Origin: CAWDMN01 sp963803155
GTDB lineage: Bacteria; Acidobacteriota; Terriglobia; Versatilivoradales; Versatilivoraceae
Direction: 5' to 3'
DNA length: 64,000 bases
Assembly: GCA_963803155.1 (NCBI GenBank)
Contig: CAWDMN010000081.1
Location: forward strand, 3,897-67,896
Shown here one piece after another: positions 63,091-64,000 of this stretch. Under the pieces are notes generated by a model that saw nothing but the letters and a program-made list of their open reading frames with translations, searched no databases and had not been told where the DNA came from. Made by a program: the position numbers and the translations under genes. Each line of letters starts with the position of its first letter. The first letter of the stretch is position 1.

Positions 63091-63169
63091 AATGGAGGCG
63101 GCCTGCCCTTAGGCTGTCAGAGCAGGCTTGGTAAACTCAGACGGGGTGTGGGCGCCCCGCCTCCATCCG
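63091..63169 (+). repeat. Dispersed palindromic repeat family A, copy 4
   Basis: AATGGAGGCGGCCTGCCCTT on the left and GGCGCCCCGCCTCCATCC on the right, in the same orientation as copy 1 and sharing AGACGGGGTG-type and GCTTGGTAAAC-like interior segments. It lies in the 369-bp gap between gdhA and serS, which holds nothing else recognisable. Confidence 0.75.
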
Positions 63170-63380
63170 CTCTGTTTGCACGGGAGCCAATAAGGACATT
63201 TTGAACGGGCCGCGAATTGTCTCAGTGTCTTTGGTTATTGTATAATTGCCGATCCTCCAGATAAATGAGGAGAAGCTCCTCGATGCCTTGCGCCGGGTGA
63301 AGATCACCGCCAAATTTTGGGAATATAAGCCGCTTCATTTTTAACTCGATGCTTATCCCTTCAAAGGAAAAGACCATAGC

Positions 63381-64000
63381 ATGCTTGATCTTTCGTTTAT
63401 TCGTGAAAATCTGGAACTAGTCCGGCAGACCATGGGACAGCGAAACGCCTCAGTGGATCTGGATGAATTCGAAAAACTCGACACCCAGCGCCGTCGTCTG
63501 ATCATCGAAACCGAACAACTCAAGGCCCTGCGAAATCGGACGAATGATGAAATTACGGGCTTGAAAAAGCAAAAACAAGATGCTTCTTCCAAGATTCTGG
63601 AAATGCGTGAAGTCTCTTCCCGGATCAAAGGCTTGGATGAGGAATTGCAGACCGTCGATGAAAAGCTGAAGGCTCTGCAATTGACGATCCCCAACATCCC
63701 TCACCCTTCGGTCCCCATAGGCACGGACTCCACGGCCAATCCCGTGGTTCGAGTGGAAGGCAAAAAACCGGAATTCCAGTTTCAGCCCAAGGCCCATTAT
63801 GATCTGGGTCCGGCCCTGGGAATTCTGGATTTCGATCGGGCCGCCAAAATAGCCGGCGCGCGCTTCGCCTTGTACACCGGGCTGGGCGCCCGCCTGGAAC
63901 GAGCCTTGATTAATTTCATGCTGGATATCCACACCAAGGAACATGGTTATCTGGAGGTCCTGCCCCCCTTCATGGTTAACTCCAACAGCTTGTTGGGGAC
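63381..64000 (+). CDS. serS: Serine-tRNA ligase, 3' end outside window
   Basis: The first 206 or so codons of seryl-tRNA synthetase, which charges tRNA-Ser. It starts MLDLSFIRENLELVRQTM, the family's conserved N terminus, followed by the long antiparallel tRNA-binding coiled coil (about residues 25-105, rich in Glu/Lys/Leu). Next are LTIPNIPHPSVPIG and the start of the catalytic domain (HYDLGPALGILDFDRAAKIAGARFALYTG). The frame runs off the right edge. AAAGGA precedes the ATG at a slightly long distance. Confidence 0.95.
   Translation, partial: MLDLSFIRENLELVRQTMGQRNASVDLDEFEKLDTQRRRLIIETEQLKALRNRTNDEITGLKKQKQDASSKILEMREVSSRIKGLDEELQTVDEKLKALQLTIPNIPHPSVPIGTDSTANPVVRVEGKKPEFQFQPKAHYDLGPALGILDFDRAAKIAGARFALYTGLGARLERALINFMLDIHTKEHGYLEVLPPFMVNSNSLLG

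Overview
The window is a chromosomal stretch, roughly half G+C by eye, from a Gram-negative, probably heterotrophic bacterium. An outer membrane is implied by lpxC, by two RND/MFP-type or ABC envelope systems and by an AlgI-type acyltransferase. Bacillithiol genes (bshA, bshB1), a Bacteroidota/Acidobacteriota-style three-gene succinate dehydrogenase, Tat-targeted enzymes, abundant REP/MITE-like repeats and a membrane-anchored winged-helix/TolB protein together suggest Acidobacteriota or a neighbouring phylum. That placement is inference; no rRNA or tRNA gene was seen that could settle it.

Layout. 1-9.1 kb: the 3' part of a hybrid histidine kinase, a 1.4 kb gene-free stretch with repeats, then a plus-strand cell-surface modification cluster (MBOAT acyltransferase, two AlgJ/AlgX-like SGNH proteins, a SPASM radical SAM protein and a GNAT/FemAB-like protein). 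9.6-13.5 kb (minus): sdhC-sdhA-sdhB, with a perfect FNR/CRP-type palindrome upstream and a repeat mosaic splitting sdhA from sdhB. 14.1-18.7 kb (plus): an Rrf2 regulator and a sulfate ABC importer (sbp-cysT-cysW-cysA); both transcription units share a 21-bp candidate operator. 18.8-26.1 kb: a class I aminotransferase, a DAHP synthase/pheA pair, NAD(P)HX repair and a DUF481 protein, separated by MITE-like elements. 26.6-36.6 kb: a wHTH-TolB membrane regulator, a frameshifted REP-associated transposase between REP-like repeats, a GH31 gene broken by two frameshifts, a SpoIIE-type phosphatase, a DinB-like protein, a Tat-exported DUF362 protein and a zinc-ribbon membrane protein.

36.9-44.3 kb (minus) is an apparently self-regulated operon: a periplasmic adaptor, an ABC ATPase, two FtsX-like permeases, an NtrC-family regulator and its histidine kinase. 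In front of it is a near-consensus sigma-54 promoter and, further upstream, a perfectly symmetric dyad. 44.7-48.9 kb holds a GH38-like glycosidase and a beta-lactamase-fold hydrolase. 49.2-52.7 kb (plus) holds tsaE, bshB1, bshA and a NYN-domain nuclease gene. 53.1-59.9 kb (minus) is a complete SUF operon (Rrf2 regulator, sufB, sufC, sufD, sufS, sufU, sufT-like) with a consensus-like promoter and an IscR type-1-like operator. 60.3-64 kb (plus): lpxC, glutamate dehydrogenase and the start of serS.

The most notable points are regulatory and repetitive. Four operons carry recognisable, testable operators. Intergenic DNA carries at least five distinct dispersed repeat families, including degenerate heptamer-phased arrays that sit at operon joints.
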